A stretch of 64,000 bases of DNA. It comes from Mangrovitalea sediminis. Lineage in GTDB: Bacteria; Pseudomonadota; Gammaproteobacteria; Pseudomonadales; Oleiphilaceae. The notes under the pieces were generated by a model that saw nothing but the letters and a program-made list of their open reading frames with translations, did no database searches and was not told the DNA's origin. Location of the stretch: positions 248,001 to 312,000 of the forward strand of contig NZ_NTLB01000001.1 in assembly GCF_002514725.1 (NCBI RefSeq), written 5' to 3'. The position numbers and the translations under genes were made by a program. Shown here in pieces: positions 54,317 to 63,646 of this stretch (its first letter is position 1; every line of letters begins with the position of its first letter).

Positions 54317-54829
54317 ATGACACGCCAAGATCCCATTGTTTCCTCTGCCCATCTTGTCTCGGAAAAGGCGGCGGACCTCAGCCAGTTCGAATACGGCCTG
54401 ATCATTGCGAGCAAAGCCTTCGAACGCTGGACCGTCCACTGCATGACCGCTGCAGGCATTCCGGATCTGGCGCCACTGGATATCCTGGTACTGCACAACG
54501 TCTATTCCCGTCAGCGGGAAAAGACCATCGCCAGTATCTGCCTCGTGCTCAATATCGAAGACACTCACCTCGTCAGCTATTCGCTGCGCAAGCTGCGTAA
54601 ACTCGGCTTGATCGAAACCCGCAAACGGGGCAAGGAAGCCGTTTTCGCCACCTCAGAGGCCGGCGCCCAAGCCTGCGAGCGGTACCGGGAAGTACGGGAA
54701 GCCTGCCTGATTGATGCACTGGCCGCGTTTGGCGGCCCTGGCACCGAGGATATGGCCAGCATCGCAACCCGGTTGCGAGCCCTTTCGGGCATCTATGATC
54801 AAGCGGCAAGAGCCGCAACCTCCCTGTAA
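54317..54829 (+). CDS. MarR-like winged-helix regulator
   Basis: 170-residue winged-helix protein of MarR type. A first helix pair (FEYGLIIASKAFERW) precedes the winged helix (LDILVLHNVYSRQRE, then LVSYSLRKLRKLGLIETRKRGKEAVFATSEAG, cited in part as LRKLRKLGLIETRKRGK). The frame is open upstream, but ATG 54317 fits the family and has GAGAGG nine bases upstream. It lies before the oxoprolinase gene, 174 bp apart, and a large dyad upstream suggests autoregulation. Its target is inferred to be the cluster downstream. Confidence 0.8.
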   Translation: MTRQDPIVSSAHLVSEKAADLSQFEYGLIIASKAFERWTVHCMTAAGIPDLAPLDILVLHNVYSRQREKTIASICLVLNIEDTHLVSYSLRKLRKLGLIETRKRGKEAVFATSEAGAQACERYREVREACLIDALAAFGGPGTEDMASIATRLRALSGIYDQAARAATSL

Positions 54830-54884
54830 GTTCATTCCCGCCCCGTTTTCACCGGCACAGGACAAACACGCGACAACCCTAAAA

Positions 54885-54906
54885 TACAATTTATTGACAT
54901 TTTGTA
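54885..54906 (+). promoter_or_regulatory. possible promoter and operator of the oxoprolinase gene
   Basis: A consensus -35, TTGACA (54894-54899), lies between inverted arms TACAA (54885-54889) and TTGTA (54902-54906). No good -10 is visible at 16-18 bases, so an activator may be needed. The oxoprolinase gene starts at 55004. Confidence 0.35.
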
Positions 54907-55003
54907 GACGTTTTGAGAAAAAGAGAGTGAGTAGATCGTTGCGACGGCATTGCATAGCCGACGCATGCCTGGCATCCGTCATGCTATTCAACGGGAGAGC
55001 ATC

Positions 55004-58000
55004 ATGCGCGAAACCAAGGTACAGGACCCGGTGGACACCGGTCGCTGGCAGTTCTGGGTAGACCGGGGCGGCACTTTCACCGACATCATTGGCCGCCGTC
55101 CCGACGGAGTCATGGTTACGCACAAGGTGCTTTCCGAGAATCCCGAGCAATACCGCGATGCGGCCCTGAAAGGCATTCGCGATCTGCTGGGTATCGCCGC
55201 CGATGATCCTATTCCGGCAGACCGGATAGAGCATGTGAAGATGGGGACCACGGTCGCCACCAATGCCCTGCTCGAGCGCAAGGGTGAGCGCACGGTACTG
55301 GTCGTCACGGAAGGATTCGGCGACGCCCTGCGCATCGGCTATCAGGCCCGGCCCGAAATTTTTGCCCGCCGCATCGAACTACCCTCGCTGCTTTATGAAC
55401 AGGTGGTCGAAGCACCTGAGCGACTGGCGGCAGACGGCACCCTGGTTCGGCCGCTGGACGAAGAACGGGTGCGGGCCGGACTCACCGAGGCCTTCAATAC
55501 CGGCATCCGCGCCTGTGCCATCTGTTTCATGCACGGCTATCGCTACCCCGGCCACGAACAACAGGTCGCGGCTATCGCCAGAGACATTGGTTTCACCCAG
55601 GTGTCGGTGTCCCACGAGGTCAGCCCGCTGATGCGGCTGGTGGGTCGGGGTGATACCACCGTCGTGGATGCCTATCTGTCCCCTATTCTCAAGCGCTACG
55701 CCGAGCAGGTCGCATCGGAACTGGGCGATACCCGGCTGATGTTCATGAAATCCGACGGCGGACTGACCGACCGGCGCTGGTTCGCCGGCAAGGACGCCAT
55801 CCTTTCCGGACCGGCTGGAGGTATCGTCAGTTGTGCGCGTACCGGCCAAATGGCCGGGTACGACCGCATCATCGGCTTTGACATGGGAGGCACCTCCACC
55901 GATGTTTCCCACTTTGCCGGGGATTTCGAGCGCAGCTTCGAAACCGTGATTGCCGGGGTGCGCATGCGCGTACCAATGATGAAAATCCATACCGTTGCCG
56001 CGGGCGGCGGTTCCATCCTGCATTTCGACGGTTCCCGCTACCGGGTCGGTCCCGAATCGGCCGGCGCCAACCCCGGCCCGGCTTGCTATCGCCGGGGCGG
56101 CGAACTGACGGTCACCGACTGCAACGTTATGCTGGGCAAGCTTCAGCCTGACTTCTTCCCCCGGGTTTTCGGCCCCGGTGCAGACGAGCCTTTGGATGTC
56201 GCCATCGTTCACGAGCGTTTCAGCGAACTGGCCGAGCGCATCCGTCAAGCCACCGGCGACACCCGTTCCCCGGTGGAAGTGGCCGAGGGCTTCCTGCGGA
56301 TTGCCGTGGAAAACATGGCCAATGCCATCAAAGAGATTTCCGTCCAGCGGGGCCGGGATGTCACCACTTATACATTGAATTGCTTTGGTGGCGCCGGCGG
56401 CCAGCATGCCTGCCTGGTGGCCGATGCACTGGGGATGGGCCGGGTGCTGATCCACCCCTTCGCCGGGGTTCTGTCCGCCTACGGTATGGGACTGGCTGAC
56501 CTGACCCTGTTGCGTGAACATCCGGTGGATGCGCGCCTGGACGATGGGTTACTGGCCCAAATCGCCCCGGCACTCGATGGTCTCGCCAAGACCGCCCGTG
56601 AAGAGCTGGTCGCCCAAGGCTGTCCTGCCGACGCCATCCGTGAAGTGCGACGTCTGCATGTCAAATACGAGGGCACCGATACCACGCTGGAAACGGAACT
56701 GGGGTCCCTGGCCGGCATCCGCGAAACGTTCGAGACCCTGCACCGTGGCCAGTTCGGTTTTCTCATGCCGGGCAAGGCCCTGATGATCGCCGCAGCCAGC
56801 GTGGAGCTGATCGGCGGGGGCGAACAGCCATTGGAAGAAACCCGTGTCGACGCCCGAGTCAGCGGCGAACCCACCGTTCTCGCCCAGGTCGATGCCTTTA
56901 TGGAGGGGGAGCACCGGCAGACCCCGGTCTACGACCGCCAAGACCTGCTGCCGGGAGACCGCATCGACGGACCGGCAATCATCCGGGATCCGGTCTCCAC
57001 CATCATTGTCGAACCCGGCTGGCAGGCGGAAATAACCGAGCGCAATCACTTGGTGATGAACCGGGTTCAGGCAAGGCCAAAACGGGTCGCTGTCGGGACC
57101 AACGTCGACCCGGTGATGCTGGAAGTCTTCAACAACCTGTTCATGTCGGTCGCAGAGCAAATGGGCGCCACCCTGCAGAAAACCGCCTACAGCGCCAACA
57201 TCAAGGAGCGGCTGGACTTCTCCTGTGCGGTCTTCGATCCGGACACCCAACTGGTGGCCAATGCGCCCCATGTGCCGGTGCACCTCGGCTCGATGGGCGA
57301 GAGCGTCCGGGCTATCGTCGAGCAACGCAGGGACAGTATGCGCCCTGGCGATGTATTCATGCTCAACGACCCCTACCACGGCGGAACCCACCTGCCGGAC
57401 ATCACGGTCGTCACGCCGGTTTTCGACCGGGAAGGCGAGCAGGTCCTGTTCTACATCGCCAGCCGCGCCCACCATGCGGATGTCGGCGGCATTACTCCCG
57501 GCTCCATGCCGCCCGATAGTCACACCATCGATGAGGAGGGGGTTCTGCTGGACAATGTGCAGTTGGTCGCCGGCGGCACTTTCCTGGAGGACGATGTCCG
57601 CAAACTGCTCAGCAGCGGCCGCTATCCGGTGCGAAATGTGGAGCAGAACCTCAGCGACCTACGTGCACAAATCGCGGCCAATGAAAACGGTATCCAGGAA
57701 TTGCGCAGGATGATCGATCAGTTCGGCCTGGAGGTGGTGCATGCCTACATGCGCCACGTCCAGGACAATGCCGAAGAACAGGTGCGCCGTGTGCTCGGGG
57801 TCATGGATGACGGCCATTACCGGCTGGAACTGGACAGCGGCGCCGCCGTGGAGGTGCGTATCCGGGCCGATCAGCAGGCCCGCACCGCCACAGTGGACTT
57901 TACCGGCACCAGCAACGAACAGAGCAGTAATTTCAACGCCCCAAGCGCCGTCACCCGTGCGGCCGTACTGTATGTGCTGCGGACTCTGGTGGACGATGCC

Positions 58001-58633
58001 ATTCCGCTCAACGACGGCTGCCTCAAGCCGGTCGAACTGATCATCCCAGAAGGCAGCATGCTTAACCCCAATCCGCCGGCTGCGGTGGTGGCCGGAAACG
58101 TAGAGGTCAGTCAGGTGGTGACCAATGCCCTCTACCTGGCGCTGGGAACCATGGCCGCCGCCCAGGGCACCATGAACAACCTCACCTTCGGTAACGAACG
58201 CCACCAGCACTATGAAACGCTCTGCGGCGGCACCGGTGCCGGTCCCGATTACGACGGCACCAGCGCCGTCCAGTCGCATATGACCAACAGCCGGCTGACC
58301 GACCCGGAAGTCCTGGAGTGGCGCTTCCCCGTGCGGCTGGAATCATTCGCCATCCGCCCCAATTCCGGGGGCGCGGGTCGCCATCGCGGCGGCAATGGCG
58401 CGATCCGGCGCCTGCGATTCCTGGAACCGATGACCGTCGCACTGCTGGCCAACTCCCGACGGATACCCCCACCCGGCCTGGCTGGTGGGCGACCGGGAGC
58501 CCTTGGCGAGCAGTGGATCGAGCGGGCCGACGGCCGGCGGGAACCTCTGGGCGGAACCGATCGCTGCGAGATGGAGTCGGGCGACTGCATCGTGGTAGCC
58601 ACACCGGGAGGCGGCGGCTATGGCAATCCCTGA
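55004..58633 (+). CDS. 5-oxoprolinase/hydantoinase, fused A and B domains
   Basis: 1209-residue ATP-dependent 5-oxoprolinase/N-methylhydantoinase-type protein. The A domain opens [19 protein letters not shown] (about residues 12-30) and continues with [16 protein letters not shown] and a [10 protein letters not shown] block; the B domain starts after residue 700 ([20 protein letters not shown]) and ends with the glycine-rich [10 protein letters not shown] tail. This single-chain layout matches OPLAH-type 5-oxoprolinases, which open 5-oxoproline to glutamate with ATP. ATG 55004 has GGGAGAG seven bases upstream; the frame is open earlier. Hydantoin substrates cannot be excluded. Confidence 0.92.
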   Translation: MRETKVQDPVDTGRWQFWVDRGGTFTDIIGRRPDGVMVTHKVLSENPEQYRDAALKGIRDLLGIAADDPIPADRIEHVKMGTTVATNALLERKGERTVLVVTEGFGDALRIGYQARPEIFARRIELPSLLYEQVVEAPERLAADGTLVRPLDEERVRAGLTEAFNTGIRACAICFMHGYRYPGHEQQVAAIARDIGFTQVSVSHEVSPLMRLVGRGDTTVVDAYLSPILKRYAEQVASELGDTRLMFMKSDGGLTDRRWFAGKDAILSGPAGGIVSCARTGQMAGYDRIIGFDMGGTSTDVSHFAGDFERSFETVIAGVRMRVPMMKIHTVAAGGGSILHFDGSRYRVGPESAGANPGPACYRRGGELTVTDCNVMLGKLQPDFFPRVFGPGADEPLDVAIVHERFSELAERIRQATGDTRSPVEVAEGFLRIAVENMANAIKEISVQRGRDVTTYTLNCFGGAGGQHACLVADALGMGRVLIHPFAGVLSAYGMGLADLTLLREHPVDARLDDGLLAQIAPALDGLAKTAREELVAQGCPADAIREVRRLHVKYEGTDTTLETELGSLAGIRETFETLHRGQFGFLMPGKALMIAAASVELIGGGEQPLEETRVDARVSGEPTVLAQVDAFMEGEHRQTPVYDRQDLLPGDRIDGPAIIRDPVSTIIVEPGWQAEITERNHLVMNRVQARPKRVAVGTNVDPVMLEVFNNLFMSVAEQMGATLQKTAYSANIKERLDFSCAVFDPDTQLVANAPHVPVHLGSMGESVRAIVEQRRDSMRPGDVFMLNDPYHGGTHLPDITVVTPVFDREGEQVLFYIASRAHHADVGGITPGSMPPDSHTIDEEGVLLDNVQLVAGGTFLEDDVRKLLSSGRYPVRNVEQNLSDLRAQIAANENGIQELRRMIDQFGLEVVHAYMRHVQDNAEEQVRRVLGVMDDGHYRLELDSGAAVEVRIRADQQARTATVDFTGTSNEQSSNFNAPSAVTRAAVLYVLRTLVDDAIPLNDGCLKPVELIIPEGSMLNPNPPAAVVAGNVEVSQVVTNALYLALGTMAAAQGTMNNLTFGNERHQHYETLCGGTGAGPDYDGTSAVQSHMTNSRLTDPEVLEWRFPVRLESFAIRPNSGGAGRHRGGNGAIRRLRFLEPMTVALLANSRRIPPPGLAGGRPGALGEQWIERADGRREPLGGTDRCEMESGDCIVVATPGGGGYGNP

Positions 58634-58737
58634 CGCCAGTTCTATAACCGTCAGGCCCACTCAAATCCGCAGTGGGCATCTGGGCGGGGGCTGATAAACT
58701 GCGGTTTCGATACCACGAGGCGACGGACTGAAACCGC

Positions 58738-59631
58738 ATGTTTGAATTCAGAGATATCGAGATTCTCCAGGACATCGTCAGAGCCGGCGGCTTCCGGGCG
58801 GCGGCCCAGAACTTCGGGCTGTCACAGTCGGCCATCTCCTCAAGGGTCGCTGCACTGGAGAAGCGCCTCGGTGTCCAACTGTTCGACCGCTCCAATCGCC
58901 AGGTACGACTTACCGCCAGCGGCCTGCGCTTCCTCGAGGAAGCCCAGCGCCTGCTGCGTGCCAGGGACCGCATCTGGCAGGAGATGACCCACGCCGGCGA
59001 ACTCAGTGGCACGGTGCGTATCGGTGTGGCCGAGACCATCGTCCATACCATCCTGACCGACACGCTGAACCGGCTGAAAGACGATTACCCGATGGTACGC
59101 TTCGAGCTGTCGGTGGATACCTCTGTCCAACTCGCCGACGCCCTGGCTGACGACCGGCTGGACGTCGCCATCCTGCTGCGCGAATCGGTTCCCCAGGGAG
59201 CTGCCGCAGCCTCCCTCAAGCCGGTCAGGCTGGGCTGGTATGGTCCGGAGAACATGTCGTTGCCGGATCATCCCCTATCGCTGGCGGAACTGGCCCGAAA
59301 CGCCATCGTGACCTTTCCCAAAGGCACACTACCGTTCCGTGAAATAGAAAGCATATTCTCGGCCCCTGACATCGCCTTCCCATCCCTGCACGGCTCCGCA
59401 TCCCTCTCCACGGTCAAGCATCTGGTCAGCGGCGGTTTCGGCATCGGCGTGCTGCCGGCGCTGATGGCCGAGAGCGATGTGGACGCCGATCCAATCCGAC
59501 GGATCCCGGTCCTGGACGAGGCCCATCTGACCGATCTGCATTTCGTGGTGAGCTATTTTCCCGAGCGTAATCGCGAAATTGGTGAAGCCGTAGTCAATAC
59601 TGCCCGTCATTTCGATCAATCTGATCTTTAA
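58738..59631 (+). CDS. LysR family transcriptional regulator
   Basis: 297-residue LysR regulator. The N-terminal helix-turn-helix is FRAAAQNFGLSQSAISSRVAALEKRLG (in part GLSQSAISSRVAALE, about residues 28-42); the rest is the periplasmic-binding-like effector domain. It lies between the oxoprolinase and the hydro-lyase/TRAP genes, all on the same strand, and probably controls them in response to the substrate. A repeat ATTTCGATCA spans its own 3' end and the following gap. Ligand unknown. Confidence 0.93.
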   Translation: MFEFRDIEILQDIVRAGGFRAAAQNFGLSQSAISSRVAALEKRLGVQLFDRSNRQVRLTASGLRFLEEAQRLLRARDRIWQEMTHAGELSGTVRIGVAETIVHTILTDTLNRLKDDYPMVRFELSVDTSVQLADALADDRLDVAILLRESVPQGAAAASLKPVRLGWYGPENMSLPDHPLSLAELARNAIVTFPKGTLPFREIESIFSAPDIAFPSLHGSASLSTVKHLVSGGFGIGVLPALMAESDVDADPIRRIPVLDEAHLTDLHFVVSYFPERNREIGEAVVNTARHFDQSDL

Positions 59632-59667
59632 TTTCGATCACCAATTAAATAAATCGATTCCTTGACA
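59609..59667 (+). promoter_or_regulatory. ATTTCGATCA direct repeat and -35 element before the hydro-lyase gene
   Basis: ATTTCGATCA occurs at 59609-59618 (inside the LysR 3' end) and 59631-59640, with a 22-bp period (two helical turns), as operators read by a dimer often are. A consensus -35, TTGACA, lies at 59662-59667; the -10 is weak. The target gene starts at 59721. It is a candidate LysR site. Confidence 0.45.
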
Positions 59668-59720
59668 AGATCATTCTGTTTTTTCAATCTAGGAGTAGAC
59701 GAAAAACAGGAATCCATCCC

Positions 59721-60572
59721 ATGCATGCCGAAAGCGAGCCAGGCAGCAAGACCGGGGGCCTTCATGGTCAGGTCCCTTACACCTCTCCGCAGGCACTGCG
59801 TCATGCCATCCGCGTCGGTGACTTCAGGGGGCCGACAACCGGCCATGCCGCAGGGTATCTGCAGGGTAACCTCGCTATCCTCCCGCACGCCTTTGCCGAC
59901 GAGTTCCTGCAGTTCTGTGTCCGAAACCCCAAACCCTGCCCACTGATAGGCATTTCCGAGCCAGGATCCCCTTACATTCCCACATTGGGCCGAGACCTGG
60001 ATATTCGCACCGACCTGCCCGGATACCGGATATTCCGCGACGGACAGCACGTGGACAGCGTCAGGGATCTCAAGAATCTCTGGCGTGACGATCTGGTGAC
60101 TTTCGTACTCGGCTGTTCCTTCACGTTCGAAGATGCGATTCAACGGGCCGGTGTGCCGGTACGCCATATCGACGGCGGCCGCAATGTACCCATGTACGAA
60201 ACCACGATTCCGACTGCCGCCGCCGGCCGTTTCCAGGGACCGACCGTGGTTTCCATGCGCGCATTCAAGCCTTCGGACGCCATCAAGGCGATTCTCTATT
60301 CCGACCGCTACCGTCTCGCCCATGGTGCGCCTCTGCATATTGGCGACCCTGGGGCAATTGGTATCAGGGACCTCTCCAAACCGGATTTCGGTGACCCCCC
60401 TTTGATCGAAGACGGCGATATCCCGGTTTTCTGGGCCTGCGGAGTTACGCCGCAGGTGGCTATCCGCAACGCCCGGGCGGACCTGGCCATCAGTCACGAA
60501 CCGGGCATGATGCTGGTGACCGATGTTCCGGCCGAAGCGGCCGAATTCTCGATCACACCCAGCGTGCAGTAG
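59721..60572 (+). CDS. D-glutamate cyclase/hydro-lyase family protein (DUF1445)
   Basis: 283-residue member of the DUF1445/D-glutamate cyclase family (PF07286). Typical marks are RHAIRVGDFRGPTTGHAAGYLQGNL (in part GPTTGHAAGYLQGNL, about residues 36-50), FVLGCSFTFEDA near residue 128 and the C-terminal PVFWACGVTPQVA block. The human family member interconverts D-glutamate and 5-oxo-D-proline; Bacillus YcsI sits beside the PxpABC 5-oxoprolinase genes. Here it lies in a cluster with an oxoprolinase, which supports a 5-oxoproline role. The reaction itself is inferred. Confidence 0.85.
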   Translation: MHAESEPGSKTGGLHGQVPYTSPQALRHAIRVGDFRGPTTGHAAGYLQGNLAILPHAFADEFLQFCVRNPKPCPLIGISEPGSPYIPTLGRDLDIRTDLPGYRIFRDGQHVDSVRDLKNLWRDDLVTFVLGCSFTFEDAIQRAGVPVRHIDGGRNVPMYETTIPTAAAGRFQGPTVVSMRAFKPSDAIKAILYSDRYRLAHGAPLHIGDPGAIGIRDLSKPDFGDPPLIEDGDIPVFWACGVTPQVAIRNARADLAISHEPGMMLVTDVPAEAAEFSITPSVQ

Positions 60573-60623
60573 GAACCGGCAAGACCAAAAAATACTAACA
60601 GGCAATAACCGGAGGACAGCACA

Positions 60624-61676
60624 ATGAAAAGGGCATTAACTGGATTACTGGCGGCAGTGTCACTGGGAGCTGCCGTCCTTGCGTCGACAGCACAAGCCAA
60701 GGACCTGTCCGTGGTTGGCAGTTGGAGCAGTCTACCGCTGCACAAGCAATTTGAAGTTCCTTTCTGGACCAAGGACCTGCCAGCCGATTCCGGCGGCGCT
60801 ATCAACGTCAAGATGACCACCTTCGATCAGATGGGAATCAAGGGCAGCGACGTTTTGCGTATGCTCAGCGACGGTGTCTTTGACGTGGGCATGACCGTTT
60901 CCGATTACGCCGTCGGAGACGCCCCAGAGCTTCAGGGCCTGGACGTCCCGCTGGTCGCCACCACGGCCAAGCAGGCACGAGCCATGGTTAATGCAGCCCG
61001 CCCCATGGTGGCGGACATCATGAAGCAGCGGTTCAATGCGAAGCTGCTGGCCATCGCCCCCTATCCGCCACAGGTGGTTTTCTGTAAAGGCAATATCAAC
61101 TCCCTTGCGGACCTGAAAGGCAAGAAAGTTCGCGGCTCCGGCCGGATGACCACGGATTTCCTCGAAGCCCTGGGAGCGACCGGCGTCAACATTTCATTCT
61201 CTGAAGTTCCAGGAGCCCTGCAGCGCGGCGTGATCGACTGTGCGGTAACCGGCGCAGGTTCCGGCTATAGCGCCGGATGGTACGAAGTCTCAGACAGCCT
61301 GTACCCCATTCCATTGGGCGGCTGGGACCCGGTCATTACCGCCATGAACATGAACACCTGGAAGAGTCTCTCGCCGAAGACCCAGAACCTGATCACCACG
61401 AAGATCAAAAGCCAGTTCGAGAACCCCGCCTGGAACAACGCCGCCGGCGCCCTCAAGAACAACATTGCCTGCCTCACCGGCAACGGCAACTGCTCCGCAG
61501 GGAAACCCGCCCACATGAAACTGGTCAAAGTGACCCAGGCCGACCTCGATAAGGCACATCGGATTCTGGTGCAAAAGGTACTTCCCGAATGGGCCAAACA
61601 GACCGACAAGAAGTGGGTAGCCCGCTGGAACCAAACCGTTGGCAAAACCGTCGGCGTTCAGGTCCCACTGAACTGA
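60624..61676 (+). CDS. dctP: TRAP transporter substrate-binding protein DctP
   Basis: 350-residue periplasmic binding protein of the DctP family with a signal peptide (about residues 1-25, cleaved after TAQA). The family arginine-containing block near residues 160-175 (KGKKVRGSGRMTTDFLEALG) binds a carboxylate. It is followed by a hairpin and dctQ-dctM. Its neighbours suggest a 5-oxoproline or related carboxylate as the ligand. ATG 60624 has GGAGGA nine bases upstream. Family is firm; ligand inferred. Confidence 0.93.
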   Translation: MKRALTGLLAAVSLGAAVLASTAQAKDLSVVGSWSSLPLHKQFEVPFWTKDLPADSGGAINVKMTTFDQMGIKGSDVLRMLSDGVFDVGMTVSDYAVGDAPELQGLDVPLVATTAKQARAMVNAARPMVADIMKQRFNAKLLAIAPYPPQVVFCKGNINSLADLKGKKVRGSGRMTTDFLEALGATGVNISFSEVPGALQRGVIDCAVTGAGSGYSAGWYEVSDSLYPIPLGGWDPVITAMNMNTWKSLSPKTQNLITTKIKSQFENPAWNNAAGALKNNIACLTGNGNCSAGKPAHMKLVKVTQADLDKAHRILVQKVLPEWAKQTDKKWVARWNQTVGKTVGVQVPLN

Positions 61677-61689
61677 TGACAATAGCGCC

Positions 61690-61705
61690 GGAGCCCTCGG
61701 GCTCC
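61690..61705 (+). promoter_or_regulatory. intercistronic hairpin after dctP
   Basis: GGAGCCC (61690-61696) pairs perfectly with GGGCTCC (61699-61705) across TC, 13 bases after the dctP stop and 31 before dctQ, without a T-tract. Such hairpins stabilise the upstream mRNA so that the binding protein is made in excess over the membrane subunits. Confidence 0.65.
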
Positions 61706-61736
61706 GAGCCCTGCTCACTGGCGGAGGACTTCACCC

Positions 61737-62285
61737 GTGATCATTTCAGTGATTGCCGGTTTACGGCGTATCAACCGTTTCATCGCCCTGCTGGTCGGGC
61801 TGGCACTGATCGCTTGTGTGGCGCTGATACTCATCGATATCAGCCTGCGTCAGCTCGGCATATCCTTCGGCGGCTCGGATGAAATCTCCGGCTACGTCAT
61901 GGCAGGCATCGCCAGTTGGGGTGTGTCCTATACGCTGACGGAGTTGGCTCACGTCCGCATCGATCTGATCCGCGTCCGCTTGCGGCCGTTAGGCAAGGCT
62001 ATCCTGGATCTGATTGCCATCGTGGCGCTGGCCGGTACGGCCATCGTAATTGCCTTCGAGGCCTGGCCGGTCCTCCAGAAGACCATTGCCCATCACGCCC
62101 TGGCCAATACCTCCCTGGCCACACCGCTGTGGATACCCCAAAGCATCTGGTTTGCGGGATGGGTCTGGTTCGCACTGAGTTCCAGCCTGTTGGTGCTGTT
62201 GACCGTCGTACTGATGATGAAAGGTGACCTGCGCCAAGCGGATAGTCTGGTCGGCGCCCGCACCGAGATGGAGTTGGAGCTATGA
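61737..62285 (+). CDS. dctQ: TRAP transporter small membrane subunit DctQ
   Basis: 182-residue membrane protein with four hydrophobic segments, the DctQ size and layout. The EISGYVMAGIASWG block near residue 49 is typical. It joins DctP to the DctM channel. I take GTG 61737 as start, with GGAGG about nine bases upstream. Its stop overlaps the dctM start (ATGA at 62282). Family is firm. Confidence 0.9.
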   Translation: MIISVIAGLRRINRFIALLVGLALIACVALILIDISLRQLGISFGGSDEISGYVMAGIASWGVSYTLTELAHVRIDLIRVRLRPLGKAILDLIAIVALAGTAIVIAFEAWPVLQKTIAHHALANTSLATPLWIPQSIWFAGWVWFALSSSLLVLLTVVLMMKGDLRQADSLVGARTEMELEL

Positions 62286-63562
62286 TCCCAACGCTGACGC
62301 TTTCGCTGCTGGGCTTGCTGGCATTATCGATCCCTGTTGGTATCGTGCTGTTTCTGCTGGGCTTCGGGATCAGCCACTTCTATTCATTCTTCCCCCTGGT
62401 CCGGGCCCTGGGTCAGGTGGTTTGGTCATCCTCCAATTCGTCCACGCTGATCGCCATTCCCTTCTTTGTACTGCTGGGCGAGATCCTGGTGCGCGGAGGG
62501 ATCGCCGCACGCACCTACAACGCGCTGGACAAATGGTTTTCCTGGCTGCCCGGTGGATTGATCCATGCCAATATCGGCACTGCCACCATGTTTTCCGCCA
62601 CCTCAGGCTCGTCGGTTGCGACCGCGGCAACCGTGGCCACCGTCGCCCTGCCCCAGGCCGAGAAACTGGGTTACGATCCCAAACTGTTCTCCGGTGCCAT
62701 CGCCGCCGGTGGCACCCTGGGCATCATGATTCCGCCCTCGATCAACCTGATCGTCTACGGGTTCCTCACCCAAACATCGATACCACGACTGTTTCTGGCT
62801 GGTCTCCTGCCTGGGCTGTTGATGGCTGCAGCCTTTATCGCGGTGACCGTGGTGCTGTGCACGATCAAGCCATCGCTGGGCGGTTCGAGCCGTTCTTTCA
62901 GCTGGAGTGAGCGCTTCGCGAGCCTGATACAACTGGCGCCGATCTTCTTCCTGTTTATGGTCGTCATCGGCTCCATCTACGCCGGCTGGGCCACGCCCAC
63001 CGAATCGGCAGCCATCGGCGTGGTTATCGCCCTGCTGATAGCCTGGGCCAACGGTGGCGTTTCCCTGGACATGTTCAACCAGAGTCTCACCGGCACGGTG
63101 CGTATCACCTCGATGATCATGCTGGTCATCATGGGTGCGTACTTCCTCAACTTCACCCTGACCTCCGCCGGGCTGGGCCGGGAACTGACCCACATCATCA
63201 CCGGCTTGCACCTTGGCAAGTTCGGCACTCTGGGGGTCATCATCCTGCTCTATATCGTGCTGGGCTTTTTTATCGAAACGCTGTCGCTGATGGTCGCCAC
63301 CATCCCGATCATCGTGCCGATCATCACCGGCCTGGGCTTCGACAAGGTCTGGTTCGGCATCCTGTTGATCGTGATGATCGAAATGGCCCTGATTACACCA
63401 CCCGTGGGCCTTAACCTCTACGTGGTCCAGGGTGCACGCAAATCGGGCAGCATGACGGACGTTATGCTGGGCACCATTCCATTCGTACTGGTCATGCTGG
63501 CCATGGTGGCACTGCTGGTGGCAGCACCGAACCTGGCCCTCTATCTGCCCGGACACCTCTAA
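62282..63562 (+). CDS. dctM: TRAP transporter large permease DctM
   Basis: 426-residue membrane protein with about 12 hydrophobic segments, the DctM length. Family marks are SSNSSTLIAIPFFVLLGEIL (in part TLIAIPFFVLLGEI), the SGSSVATAATVATVALP block, GTLGIMIPPSINLIVYG and the C-terminal ITPPVGLNLYVVQG. It moves the substrate with sodium or protons. It starts at ATG 62282, overlapping dctQ by four bases, and ends 84 bp before the DUF2848 gene. Family is firm. Confidence 0.94.
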   Translation: MIPTLTLSLLGLLALSIPVGIVLFLLGFGISHFYSFFPLVRALGQVVWSSSNSSTLIAIPFFVLLGEILVRGGIAARTYNALDKWFSWLPGGLIHANIGTATMFSATSGSSVATAATVATVALPQAEKLGYDPKLFSGAIAAGGTLGIMIPPSINLIVYGFLTQTSIPRLFLAGLLPGLLMAAAFIAVTVVLCTIKPSLGGSSRSFSWSERFASLIQLAPIFFLFMVVIGSIYAGWATPTESAAIGVVIALLIAWANGGVSLDMFNQSLTGTVRITSMIMLVIMGAYFLNFTLTSAGLGRELTHIITGLHLGKFGTLGVIILLYIVLGFFIETLSLMVATIPIIVPIITGLGFDKVWFGILLIVMIEMALITPPVGLNLYVVQGARKSGSMTDVMLGTIPFVLVMLAMVALLVAAPNLALYLPGHL

Positions 63563-63646
63563 CCCTCGGTCGCCCTGCCCGCCGAACGATCACTCACCGT
63601 TCCGCAGGCGAGGCCCCACAGCCAGGCTAGCAACCTACGGAGCTCT

